64,000 nt of DNA from CF-46 sp963760735 (GTDB lineage: Bacteria > Chloroflexota > Limnocylindria > Limnocylindrales > CSP1-4). The notes below the pieces were generated by a model, which worked only from the letters and a program-made list of their open reading frames with translations, made no database searches and was not told the origin of the DNA. The position numbers and the translations under genes were made by a program. The stretch is from NCBI GenBank assembly GCA_963760735.1, contig CAVXEB010000004.1, positions 868,001 to 932,000 on the forward strand. The letters run 5' to 3'. Every line of letters starts with the position of its first letter. Positions within the stretch are counted from its first letter, which is position 1. Shown piece by piece: positions 9,128 to 17,465 of this stretch.

Positions 9128-9601
9128 TCAGCGCCCCGCGGCGGCGATCGCGATCGCCTCGATGATCTTCGTGTAGCCGGTGCAGCGGCAGAGGTTGCCC
9201 GCGATCGACTCGCGGATCGCCGCCTCGTCCGGCCCGCCGCCGTCATCGAGGTATGCCCGCGCGGCCATCAGCATCCCAGGCGTGCAGATCCCGCATTGCG
9301 CCCCGCCCGCCTCGAGGAATGCCTGCTGGAGCGGATCGAGCACCGCGCCCTCGGGCGACGGCTCGGCGAGGCCCTCCACGGTCGCGACCGTCGAGCCGTC
9401 GACCTGGCAGACCGGCACGAGGCAGGAATCGACCGGAGTGCCGTCGAGGAGGACGGTGCATGCGCCACACTCCCCCTCGCCGCAGCCCTCCTTCGTCCCG
9501 GTCAGGGCGAGGTCCTCGCGGAGGACGTCGAGGAGCCGGCGCATGCCGGGCGCCTCGACCTCGACCGCCTCGCCGTTGACGGTGAACTGCCAGCTGCTCA
9601 C
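9128..9601 (-). CDS. Molybdenum hydroxylase [2Fe-2S] subunit (XdhC/CoxS type)
   Basis: Small iron-sulfur subunit, 157 aa. The plant-ferredoxin-type cluster is bound by Cys40, 45, 48 and 60, and the second cluster by Cys103, 106, 138 and 140 (CGICTPG and CRCTGY). All eight ligands are intact. GTG 9601 overlaps the stop of the large-subunit gene by 4 bp. It carries electrons from the molybdenum site to the FAD subunit. Confidence 0.95.
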   Translation of the reverse strand: MSSWQFTVNGEAVEVEAPGMRRLLDVLREDLALTGTKEGCGEGECGACTVLLDGTPVDSCLVPVCQVDGSTVATVEGLAEPSPEGAVLDPLQQAFLEAGGAQCGICTPGMLMAARAYLDDGGGPDEAAIRESIAGNLCRCTGYTKIIEAIAIAAAGR

Positions 9602-12060
9602 GTGGGCTCCCCGGGGTCGTGCGGGCCCCGCAGCACCTGCGGATCGGTCCGGCCGTCCGGGCGAGGATCGGTGCCCGCCTCGATCGGCTCCTCGACCACG
9701 GACCGGACGTCGCCGGCCGACGGCGTGGTCTCGGCCGCAGGCGTCAGACCGAGACCGGCGAGGATGCGCTCCGGGCTCGCCGGGAGCTCGTGGATCCAGG
9801 CGCCGGTCGCATCGTGGATCGCGGCGACGACCGCCGGCGCCCCCACGTCCATCGGCAGCTCCCCGACCCCCTTGGCGCCGTGCGGGGCGCCGCTGAACGG
9901 AGCCTCGACCAGGATCGTCGCGATCCGCGGCGCGTCGAGCGACGTCGGGATGATGTACGTCGCGAGCCGGTCGTTGAGGTAGCGGCCGTCGCGGAGCTTG
10001 ATCTCCTCGATCGTCGCGTAGCCGATCGCCTGGAGTGTCCCGCCCTCGACCTGGCCCTCCGCCAGGATCGGGTGGATCACCCGCCCGATGTCGTCGGCGG
10101 CGACGACGTCTCGAACCGTCACCTCGCCGCTGTCGAGGTCGACGTCGACCGTCGCGACACAGGCCGCCCAGCCGAACGCGGGGTACGCGTCGCCCCGATA
10201 GGTCGTGTCGTCGAAGTGGACGTGCGGATAGGGCTCGAACCGCTCGTCGACCAGCGTCGGGCCGTGGGTCGCGCCGTCGGCGACCCGCACGTCCGCGAAC
10301 GACCGGCCGCCGTTGCGCTCCTCGACCCGTTCGCGGAGGCGACGCGCCGCCTTGATGAGGAGCCCGCCGACGACCATCGCCGTCCGGCTCGCGACCGTCG
10401 GGCCGGAATCGGGAACGAGCGCCGTGTCCTGCGGCGCCATCTCGACGTCGTCCACCGCGACGCCCAGCTCCTTCGCGACGAGCTGCGGAAAGATCGTCTT
10501 CGTACCCTGCCCCATCTCGGTCGAGCCGGTCAGGATCCGGACCCGGCCATCTGCGGCGAGCTCCAGCGACGCGACGCTGGCGAGCTTCACCTCGCCGGAA
10601 CCGGTGAAGCCCGCCCCGTGCCACGCCAGGGCGACACCGATCCCCGACGCCGTCCGGTCGCGACCCGTCCGGAGGGCCGACCCGGGCACGGCCCCGGAGC
10701 CAGCCCGGCGGCCACGGGCGCGCTCCGTCCGCGCCCGGACGCCCTCGAACTCGGCGGCCTCCGCCGCCCGCTCGAGGACCTCCTCGGCGGCAACGCTCTC
10801 GCGGAGGACCTGGCCCGTCGGGGTCTCGTCGCCGAGCCGGTACAGGTTCCGCCTGCGGATCGCGAGCGGGCTGATCCCGAGCGCCTCCGCGACACGGCCG
10901 AGCTGGACCTCCGCCGCGAACTCGACCTGGGGGGCGCCGAACCCTCGGAATGCGCCGTTCGGCGGGGTGTTCGTCCGGGTCGCCCGGGCCCGGATCCGGA
11001 CGTTCGGGCAGCGATACGGGCCGCCGGCATGGATCGCGCCGCGCGAGAGGACGACCGGCGTGAGCGTGCAATACGCCCCGCCGTCCATCACGACCTCGAT
11101 CTCCTGGGCGACCAGCGTGCCGTCGGCCTTGACGCCGGTCCGATGGGTGACGATCGCCGGGTGCCGCTTCGTCGTCGCCGACAGGTCCTCGTGGCGGTCG
11201 TAGATCATCCGGACCGGCTTGCCCGCCTTCAGGGCGAGCAGCGCCGCGTGCAGGGCGATGATCGAGGGGTACTCCTCCTTGCCGCCGAACCCGCCGCCGG
11301 TCTCGGCCTGGACGACGCGCGCCTGCTCGTCGTCCAGCCGAAGGGCCCGCTTCATCGCCTTGTGGATGTAGTACGGGCACTGGAGCGAGCCGTGGACGGC
11401 CACGCCGCCGTCCTCGCGGGGCACGGCGATCATCCCGTTGTTCTCGATGTAGAGCTGCTCCTGGTGGCCGACGCGGTACGTCCCCTCGACGACCAGGTCG
11501 GCTGCGGCGAAGCCGGCCTCGAGGTCGCCCGACGCGATGTCGTAGTGGGCAAACACGTGGTCGCTCTCGAGCGGGTCGAAGACCGGTGGGAGCGGCGTCG
11601 TCCGGATCCGGACGGAGCCACGGGCGTGGCGGAGCGTCTCGCGGTCGGCGGCTGCCAGGAGGACGAGCGGTTCCGCGTGGTGCTGGATCTCACCGCCGAC
11701 CGGGACCAGGACCGGCTGATCGTCACTGATCAGGCTGACGATGTTCTCGCCCGGGATGTCGGCCGCGGTGACGACCGCGATCTTCGACCAGTCCACGGCC
11801 GGATCGAGGTCCACGCCGTCGAAACGGGCGTGGGCGTCGGTCGACCGGATCGTGGCGCCGAACCATGCTCCCGGGAAGACCAGGTCGTCGGCGTACTTCG
11901 CCTCGCCGGTGAGCTTGGCGGGGCCCTCCCGGCGCAACGGAGCCGCGGCGCGCGCACGACCGGGGGCGATCGTCCCGGGCTCGACGACAAGGGGATCCGG
12001 CGCGCTCCGGCGCGGCGCGACCGGGGTCATCGTCCGGCCGGGCTGGGTCCGGATCGTCAT
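9598..12060 (-). CDS. Molybdenum hydroxylase large subunit (xanthine dehydrogenase type)
   Basis: Molybdopterin-binding catalytic subunit, 820 aa. Cofactor loops GGGFGGKEE, AFRGFGAPQ and MGQGTKT are present, and the catalytic Glu lies in GAKGVGELP near the C-terminus. The AYRXSFR loop typical of CO dehydrogenase was not found, so a purine or N-heterocycle hydroxylase is the better guess. ATG 12060 lies 13 bases after a strong AAAGGAGG site; a second ATG 10 codons inside is possible. The order large-small-medium with short overlaps is typical. A guanine deaminase about 10 kb away, which would supply xanthine, fits xanthine as substrate, but this is not proven. Confidence 0.92.
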   Translation of the reverse strand: MTIRTQPGRTMTPVAPRRSAPDPLVVEPGTIAPGRARAAAPLRREGPAKLTGEAKYADDLVFPGAWFGATIRSTDAHARFDGVDLDPAVDWSKIAVVTAADIPGENIVSLISDDQPVLVPVGGEIQHHAEPLVLLAAADRETLRHARGSVRIRTTPLPPVFDPLESDHVFAHYDIASGDLEAGFAAADLVVEGTYRVGHQEQLYIENNGMIAVPREDGGVAVHGSLQCPYYIHKAMKRALRLDDEQARVVQAETGGGFGGKEEYPSIIALHAALLALKAGKPVRMIYDRHEDLSATTKRHPAIVTHRTGVKADGTLVAQEIEVVMDGGAYCTLTPVVLSRGAIHAGGPYRCPNVRIRARATRTNTPPNGAFRGFGAPQVEFAAEVQLGRVAEALGISPLAIRRRNLYRLGDETPTGQVLRESVAAEEVLERAAEAAEFEGVRARTERARGRRAGSGAVPGSALRTGRDRTASGIGVALAWHGAGFTGSGEVKLASVASLELAADGRVRILTGSTEMGQGTKTIFPQLVAKELGVAVDDVEMAPQDTALVPDSGPTVASRTAMVVGGLLIKAARRLRERVEERNGGRSFADVRVADGATHGPTLVDERFEPYPHVHFDDTTYRGDAYPAFGWAACVATVDVDLDSGEVTVRDVVAADDIGRVIHPILAEGQVEGGTLQAIGYATIEEIKLRDGRYLNDRLATYIIPTSLDAPRIATILVEAPFSGAPHGAKGVGELPMDVGAPAVVAAIHDATGAWIHELPASPERILAGLGLTPAAETTPSAGDVRSVVEEPIEAGTDPRPDGRTDPQVLRGPHDPGEPT

Positions 12061-12362
12061 CGCGCGGCAGGTCCCTCCTTTCGGGGAGCGTACCACCGGG
12101 CGAGGGGCCCTCGGGACGTCGGTCGAGCGGTCGCGGCGACGGCGGTGGACGGCCCGGAACCCCACCGGACCGCGCCACGGACGGGTCCTCCGCCCTGCTC
12201 TCCATCCAGCCGCATCCGACCCGACGAGGACGTTGCGGCATCGCACCGTCAAGTGGCCCAGCGACCCCCGGGACCATCGTCAGGGGGGCATGCCGCCCTC
12301 TATCGTTCCGTTGGTTTCATCACTCGATCCCGCCTGCATCCGGTTCTCGGGAGCCCTGATCC
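12061..12362. other. Divergent intergenic region between hydroxylase operon and GGDEF gene
   Basis: These 302 bases must hold the promoters of two divergent units. The only clear element is the AAAGGAGG ribosome-binding site of the hydroxylase large subunit (complement of 12074-12081). No convincing palindromic operator, terminator or small gene was seen. Confidence 0.4.
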
Positions 12363-13241
12363 ATGGACACCCAGACGATCGTCATCCTTGCGGTGGCGGT
12401 CAACATCGCCGTCGCGGTCGTCGCGATCGTCGTCCCGTGGTTCCAGGACCGCCGGGCCCCCGCGGCCGGCCCTCCCGGGGCTTCGACGGCCGGACGGGCG
12501 TACGGGTCGAACGGCGGATCGATCGGCCATTCGAACGGCGGATCGACGGCGGCAGCGGCAGCGGCGAACCCCGCCGGCACGGTCACGATCACGGCGGCAC
12601 CGATCGCCGACGGCCCGGCTCCGGTGACCACGTCGTTCCCGGATCGCGCGCCAGCGTCCGGTGTCTCCGGAAAGGGATCGAACGGATCGGGCGGCTTCGC
12701 GATCGACACGGCGACCGGCCTGGACCTCGGCGCGGCCTGGGCTCGCTGGCTCGCCGAGGAGGAAGCCCGGATCCAGCGGTTCCAGCGGCCGTCGACCATC
12801 GTCCTCGTGGAGCTGGCGGGCCTCGACCGGCTGGCGGAGCGTCTCGGACCGGATGCCGCCGAGCGGCTCATCCCGCCGATCGCGACGACCCTGCGACGCG
12901 ATGCCCGCGCCACGGATCACCTGGCTCGTGTCGGACCGACGCGGTTCGCGGCCCTCCTGACCGAGACGACGGAGGTCCAGGCGATCCACTACGTCGAACG
13001 GGTCCGGAGCGCGTGCGATCTGTGGCTCGAGGCGGGGGCCGTCTCGCTCCGACTGTCGCTCGGCTGGGCCGAGATCGGCCCGGACCGGTCGGCCGACGTC
13101 GCCGTCCTCAATGCCGAGCGACGGCTGTTCACCGAGCGGGAGCGCGCGCGTCGCGAGCTGGCCGGATCGGACGACGAGCCACCGATCGTGATCCCGACGC
13201 TCCAGCCGTCCGACTCGCAGGTGCGCTCCGCCCAGGCGTGA
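12363..13241 (+). CDS. Membrane-anchored protein with degenerate GGDEF domain
   Basis: 292 aa. An N-terminal membrane helix (about 5-26) is followed by a low-complexity Gly/Ser/Ala linker containing two copies of SNGGS. A GGDEF-like domain covers about 115-275: the entry DTATGLDLGAAW resembles the usual D-x-LTGL-x-N. The active-site GGDEF is replaced by GPTRF in RVGPTRFAALL, so neither catalysis nor the usual GTP contacts are expected. The C-terminal half (HYVERVRSACD, LSLGWAEIG) keeps the fold signature. It is a paralogue of the protein at 14106-14813, with the Imm-5-like gene between them on the other strand. A receptor or scaffold role is inferred. Confidence 0.75.
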   Translation: MDTQTIVILAVAVNIAVAVVAIVVPWFQDRRAPAAGPPGASTAGRAYGSNGGSIGHSNGGSTAAAAAANPAGTVTITAAPIADGPAPVTTSFPDRAPASGVSGKGSNGSGGFAIDTATGLDLGAAWARWLAEEEARIQRFQRPSTIVLVELAGLDRLAERLGPDAAERLIPPIATTLRRDARATDHLARVGPTRFAALLTETTEVQAIHYVERVRSACDLWLEAGAVSLRLSLGWAEIGPDRSADVAVLNAERRLFTERERARRELAGSDDEPPIVIPTLQPSDSQVRSAQA

Positions 13242-13300
13242 ATCCGGCTGCGCGTCGAGCCACGTGACCGCCGGGTGGCGACGGGTTTCGAGCCATCCGG

Positions 13301-13816
13301 TCAGCAATCGAAGGCGAACCAGCAGATCGCGTTGCGCAGCCGCTGGTCGTCGAGCACGAGCTCCCGGATCTCGCCCGGGAGCTGGGCGCGCTGCCACAGG
13401 CACTCGAGGCGACCGGCTTCGTCGCCCTCGACGTCGGGAGCCGCCGCCCGAGCGGCCCTGATCGCGTAGGCCGCGGCACCCAGCTCGTGGGCCGCCACGT
13501 GGCCCACCGCCGCGGCCTGGCCGGCAGCGTACGCGGCATGTCGTGCTGCCCCACGCAGGTCCCTGGCCGCGGCGTTGGCATGGCCGGCCGCCGTGCGGGC
13601 CTCCGCCCACGGGATCTCGTCCCGCGCCCAGGCACGCCCGAGGTCGATCGCCCGACGCGGCCGCTCGTCGCCCGGCCGCGCCTGCTCGAAGTGGTGCAGC
13701 ACGTGCTGCGCGCAATCGGCCGCCCACACCGCGAGCAGGCGGTGATCGTCGTCCTGGAGGCTGCCGCCGCGTCGCACGGTGATGAACCGCGGATCCCGGA
13801 CCTTGGGGAGGATCAT
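13301..13816 (-). CDS. Imm-5-like putative immunity protein
   Basis: 171 aa, soluble, Ala-rich and helical. The sequence (MILPKVRDPRFITVRRGG, LRGAARHAAYAAGQAA, VAAHELGAAAYAI) matches what is annotated as putative immunity protein, Imm-5-like. ATG 13816 has an AAGGAG site 6 bases upstream. No toxin gene was recognised nearby, so it may be an orphan immunity gene or have another role. It converges on the degenerate-GGDEF gene upstream and is divergent from the second one. The family name comes from recall of sequence pattern only. Confidence 0.7.
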   Translation of the reverse strand: MILPKVRDPRFITVRRGGSLQDDDHRLLAVWAADCAQHVLHHFEQARPGDERPRRAIDLGRAWARDEIPWAEARTAAGHANAAARDLRGAARHAAYAAGQAAAVGHVAAHELGAAAYAIRAARAAAPDVEGDEAGRLECLWQRAQLPGEIRELVLDDQRLRNAICWFAFDC

Positions 13817-14105
13817 TGCGCTCCTTCGATCGTCGTCGATCGGCGGGGCGAGCGGCCGCCGATCTCCTCTCCGTATCGTCGGCGGATCGCCTGACGCGGG
13901 CAAGCGCCTCGCCGGCCAGGAGTCGTCCCTCGATCGGCCGGAGGCTCTCGGTGGGACCACCGGCGACCCGGACCGGTACCGATGGAGAGCACCGCGGGCG
14001 CCCCCGTCGACGGAGGATCGCGACGCGCACCACCCGTCCGGCCCGACGCCGGCGGATGAGCGTCGCGAGCGAGCGACCCGTGCCACCGTCACCCGAGGCG
14101 AGCCC

Positions 14106-14813
14106 GTGAACTTCTTCCACCGGTCACCGGAGCCGGAGCCGACCAAAGACCGGCACAACGGCATGTATGCCGGAGCCGGGTCCGATGACGCCCTCTCGGT
14201 CGAGCCGCCCGTCGAGCTCGCCCCGGAGCCGGCGGTCGAGGCGGGGCACGTCGTGGACGACGAGGACGCCGGTAATGCGGTCTTCGTCGTCGGCGACGCC
14301 GACCCAGCCGAGGACGCCGCGGATCCGGGTCACCTCGCCTGGCCCACCGTCCCGAGCGGTTGGAGCGACTCCGTCACCAGCACCGACGGCCCGCGTTACT
14401 GGGATCGCCTGCTCGCGAGCGAGCGGGACCGCGTCCGCCGCTACGACCGGCCGGCGACGATCGTCTTCATCGAGATCGCCGGCCTCGATCGGCTCGGCGT
14501 CCTGTGGGGCGACGACGTCGCAGCGCAGTCGCTCGTCCGCGTCGGGCGGACCGTGATGCAGGAGATCCGGACCAGCGACCATGCGGCCCGGATCGACGTG
14601 TCGCGCTTCGCCATCTTCCTGCCCGAGACGACCGAGATCGACGCGATCAACTTCGTCGAGCGGGTCCGTTCGGCAATCGACGTGTCGCTGGGCGAGATGG
14701 CCAAGTCCATCCAGATCGGGATCGGCTGGGCCAGCCCGGCCGACGGCAAGCTCGACGTCGCGATCGAGATGGCCGAGCAGCGCCTCGAAGCGGACCTCGG
14801 CACCCGAAGCTGA
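14106..14813 (+). CDS. Soluble protein with degenerate GGDEF domain
   Basis: 235 aa from GTG 14106, 7 bases after a GAGG site; ATG 14163 is an alternative. An acidic N-terminal region (about 25-90) is followed by a GGDEF-like domain (about 95-235). The signature position reads RIDVSRFAIFLP in place of GGDEFAILLP, so diguanylate cyclase activity is not expected. It shares the blocks IAGLDRL, FAxxLxETTE, and FVERVRSAID/IGIGWA with the membrane-anchored paralogue at 12363-13241. It lacks the transmembrane helix, so the two could be a membrane and a cytosolic version of one function. Confidence 0.72.
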   Translation: MNFFHRSPEPEPTKDRHNGMYAGAGSDDALSVEPPVELAPEPAVEAGHVVDDEDAGNAVFVVGDADPAEDAADPGHLAWPTVPSGWSDSVTSTDGPRYWDRLLASERDRVRRYDRPATIVFIEIAGLDRLGVLWGDDVAAQSLVRVGRTVMQEIRTSDHAARIDVSRFAIFLPETTEIDAINFVERVRSAIDVSLGEMAKSIQIGIGWASPADGKLDVAIEMAEQRLEADLGTRS

Positions 14814-14822
14814 CCCCGGCGA

Positions 14823-15305
14823 TCACCACGCCGGACGTCGCCTGACGCGGTTCCATCCCCAGGCGGAGAAGCCGCCGTCAGTGTGGATCGGCCGGCCGGT
14901 CGTCCACGTCCCGTCGTCCGAGAGCCGGAACGACACGAGCCCGACGACATCCGCCGGCGTTCCGAGCTGCCCCGTCGGCTGGCGGGCGGTGACCGCCTCG
15001 CGCAGGCCGTCGTCCATCCAGCCGGTTCCACAGGTCCCGGGTTGACCGCGTTCGCCCTGCCCGCGATCCCCGAGCTCCCGGGCCGCCGCCAGGACGACGC
15101 GGTCGAAGGCGCCCTTCGACGCACCGTCTGGCAAGTTGAACGCCGTGTGATCGCTCGTCAGCGCGACGATCGAACCGCCGTCGGTCGCCTGCGGGGCGAA
15201 GGCCGCGGTCAGCTGCCAGCTCGCCCGGGCGTTCACGATCATGCGCCGATCGAAGGACTCGACGGTCGTGCGTCGGGCCGGCGCGGACTCCCCGTCCGGC
15301 GACAC
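14823..15305 (-). pseudogene. SDR-family oxidoreductase remnant (truncated, frameshifted)
   Basis: The longest frame (160 aa) matches the C-terminal two thirds of short-chain dehydrogenases: VESFDRRMIVNARASWQLT, GGSIVALTSDH, ASKGAFDRVV and the terminal TGRPIHTDGGF. About 90 N-terminal residues, including the nucleotide-binding glycine motif, have no counterpart upstream. The catalytic Tyr of YxxxK is Asp (DGASK). Around 15030-15062 the expected NAVNPGPV segment lies in a different frame. Two small deletions there (about 2 nt, then 1 nt) restore the frame before GWMDDGLREA. This is best read as a pseudogene, although clustered sequencing errors could explain the shifts. Confidence 0.75.
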
Positions 15306-15427
15306 GGCTCCCTGCCCTCCTCGCTACGCACGAACACCGCGCGCCGTCGTCCCATGTCGGACGGGTGTGGGATTCGTCGTGTCCGGCGTCGGAAGGGAGT
15401 GGCTCCCTCCGCCCGAGGCGCGCTCGC

Positions 15428-17305
15428 CTAGCCGGTGATCACGTAGCGCGGGACCCAGCCCTCGAGGCCATCTGGCGTCCGGATCTGGAAGAACGAGGCG
15501 TCCTCGCCGATCATCTCGATCTCGTCACCGCGGTCGACGCGGCCGACCTCGGCCGTTCGCACGTCGTCGGGTCCGGCGGATACGCGGACCTGGCGGTAGC
15601 CGATCTTCGCGCGCTCGACGCCCTTCGCCGGCTTCTTCGTGAACTTCAGTGGTTCGCGCCTCGCGCCGTAGACCAGGGCGGCCCGCGCGGCAGCGGCGAC
15701 GGCGATCGGCGCATCGTCGTTGATCGACGACGGGTCAGCCTCCGGCTCGTCCGTCGCTTCCGCGGCGGCGACCGCCGCCGGTTCGACGACCGGCGTGTCG
15801 ACGACCGGCGTCTGGACGACCGGCGTCTCGACGATCGGCTCGGCCTGGGCAGGCGACACGGGCTCTGGCTCGGCGGTCACGGTCGGGGCCGTCGCCTCGG
15901 CGACCGGCGGCTCCGGGGCAGCATCGACGGCGGCCTCGGCCGGAGCCGCGGGCGGCGCCTCGGGCTCCGGCGCCGGGTCCGGTTCGACGACGGACTCGAC
16001 GACCGCGGCCGCAGCGACCACCGGGGCGACCGACACGTCCGCTGCCGGGACATCGGGCTCGCTCGGCTGGGCATCGAGCACCCCGGCGGCGACCGCGGCG
16101 GCAGCCGCCCTCGAACCGAACCGGCCCTTCGACTTCTTCTTCGGAGCGGCCACCGGCTCGGCCGGGACCTCGGGCTCTGCGGCGACCGGCGCCGGCGGCG
16201 GGACCGCGACGGTCTCGGCAACGGCAACGGTGGCGGCGAGGTCCGCTCCACCGTCCTCGTCGTCCTCATCCTCCCGGCGACGCCGTCGCGCGGCGACGAG
16301 GAGCGTTCCGGACGCCACGGCCTCGACGATCGCGGGCCGGCGCATGACGACGGCGAAGACGAGCACGCCGAGCCCCGACATCAGGGCCCAGAACAGGACC
16401 GGCATCGGGTTGTCACGGGCGAACGGCGACACCGTCGCGGCGGCGGCCGCGCCTCCGGCCGGGATCGGACCGTCCGGGCTCCCCGAACCGCCGGTCGTGC
16501 CACCGCCGAGCGGACCGTGATCGTCGTCGGGCGGCCCGAATGGACCGAGTCCGAGCGGAGCCGTCGAGTGGGACGGGGTCGCCGATGGCGCGGTCGAACG
16601 GACCGGGCCGACCGTCGACTTCGGGGTCGCCTTCGGCGTCGGCCTGGGGGTCGGCCTGGGGGTCGGCCGCGGGGTCGGGGCGGCCTTCGCCGTCGGTCGC
16701 GGCGTCGGCCGAGGGGTGGGCCGCGGGGTCGGCCGCGGGGTGGGCTTCGGGGTGGGCTTCGGGGTTGGCTTCGGGGTTGGCTTCGGGGTTGGCTTCGGCG
16801 TGGGCACCGGGGTCGGGGTTGGGACCGGGGTCGGGGTCGGCGCGGGCGAGATCTTGATCGGGCCGAACGGACCGATCTCGTCCTCCCGGAACCCGTTCCC
16901 GTTCCCGTTCCGCGCCCGGATCGTGTAGTTCCAGCTGCCGACCGGCAGCGTCCTCGTCACCCGATAGGTTGCGCCGGTCGTGACATTGCCACTGATATAG
17001 GTCATGTCGGTGCCGGTGATCGCGCCGCCGAACCGCAGGCGGACCGTGATCGGCGTGCAGCCGCCGGTGTCCTGAACGATGGCCGTCCAGGTGAAGTTCG
17101 TCGCGGGCGTGCCGGTCGTCGCCGAGATCGAGTGGCCGGTGACCTTCAGCTCGTGCGTGGCGCAGTTGCCTGCCGCGGCGACGGGCTGGATGGCTCCGGA
17201 CTCCGGCAGCCACGCGGGCACGCCGACCCAGCTCGCGGCGACGAGCATCGTCGCGATCACGAACAGACGCGCGGACCAGGGCCGCGCACGCACTTGCTTG
17301 TGCAT
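15428..17305 (-). CDS. Secreted/membrane Pro-Thr-rich protein with C-terminal SH3 domain
   Basis: 625 aa from ATG 17305; an upstream start at 17374 would only add a charged stretch. A signal peptide (about 8-44 of this form) leads to an Ig-like or fibronectin-like beta domain with two Cys pairs. A long linker of PTPKP/PTPRP repeats follows (about 145-240), then Gly/Ser/Pro-rich sequence, a membrane helix (about 315-335) with RRRRR after it, a low-complexity Ala/Val/Pro/Glu region, and a bacterial SH3-type domain (about 570-625, EIEMIGEDASFFQIRTPDGLEGWVP). With the beta domain outside, the SH3 domain would be inside, which is unusual for bacterial SH3 domains. The function is unknown; envelope attachment is plausible. 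Confidence 0.75.
   Translation of the reverse strand: MHKQVRARPWSARLFVIATMLVAASWVGVPAWLPESGAIQPVAAAGNCATHELKVTGHSISATTGTPATNFTWTAIVQDTGGCTPITVRLRFGGAITGTDMTYISGNVTTGATYRVTRTLPVGSWNYTIRARNGNGNGFREDEIGPFGPIKISPAPTPTPVPTPTPVPTPKPTPKPTPKPTPKPTPKPTPRPTPRPTPRPTPRPTAKAAPTPRPTPRPTPRPTPKATPKSTVGPVRSTAPSATPSHSTAPLGLGPFGPPDDDHGPLGGGTTGGSGSPDGPIPAGGAAAAATVSPFARDNPMPVLFWALMSGLGVLVFAVVMRRPAIVEAVASGTLLVAARRRRREDEDDEDGGADLAATVAVAETVAVPPPAPVAAEPEVPAEPVAAPKKKSKGRFGSRAAAAAVAAGVLDAQPSEPDVPAADVSVAPVVAAAAVVESVVEPDPAPEPEAPPAAPAEAAVDAAPEPPVAEATAPTVTAEPEPVSPAQAEPIVETPVVQTPVVDTPVVEPAAVAAAEATDEPEADPSSINDDAPIAVAAAARAALVYGARREPLKFTKKPAKGVERAKIGYRQVRVSAGPDDVRTAEVGRVDRGDEIEMIGEDASFFQIRTPDGLEGWVPRYVITG
16621..16853. repeat. 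Tandem hexamer/12-mer repeat encoding the Pro-Thr linker
   Basis: A run of near-identical units of GGCTTCGGGGTT or GGCCGCGGGGTC type codes, on the minus strand, for PTPKP and PTPRP. Five units around 16745-16800 are almost exact copies. The units stay in frame, so copy-number change would only alter linker length. This is coding low-complexity DNA and not a CRISPR. Confidence 0.8.
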
Positions 17306-17465
17306 CGTTTCCGAGCCCACCGAGAGCTCGAAATGGACGGTAGGCGGCGGTCGCCTGAGCGTCTGTGGGGCCATCGGCGGTGGTGGCTGGTACTTTCGGC
17401 TCGCCCACAGGAGGCCGTCGAGCGCGTAGAAGGGTGGTCTGGAGTACTACGAGGGACCACGACCG

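Noticed and set aside
8237..12060. Aerobic CO dehydrogenase (coxMSL)
   Set aside because: The subunit families match, but the gene order is large-small-medium and no form I AYRCSFR-type loop was seen in the large subunit.
9619..12627. A 1,002-codon plus-strand frame opposite the hydroxylase large subunit
   Set aside because: It is the mirror image of a strongly conserved molybdenum hydroxylase gene; codon pattern and composition are those of an antisense shadow.
14883..15431. Plus-strand frame opposite the SDR remnant
   Set aside because: It is the antisense shadow of a recognisable SDR sequence and is Arg/Gly-rich without motifs.
16621..16853. CRISPR-like repeat array
   Set aside because: Units are 6-12 bases, contiguous, in frame and encode a Pro-Thr linker; there are no spacers.
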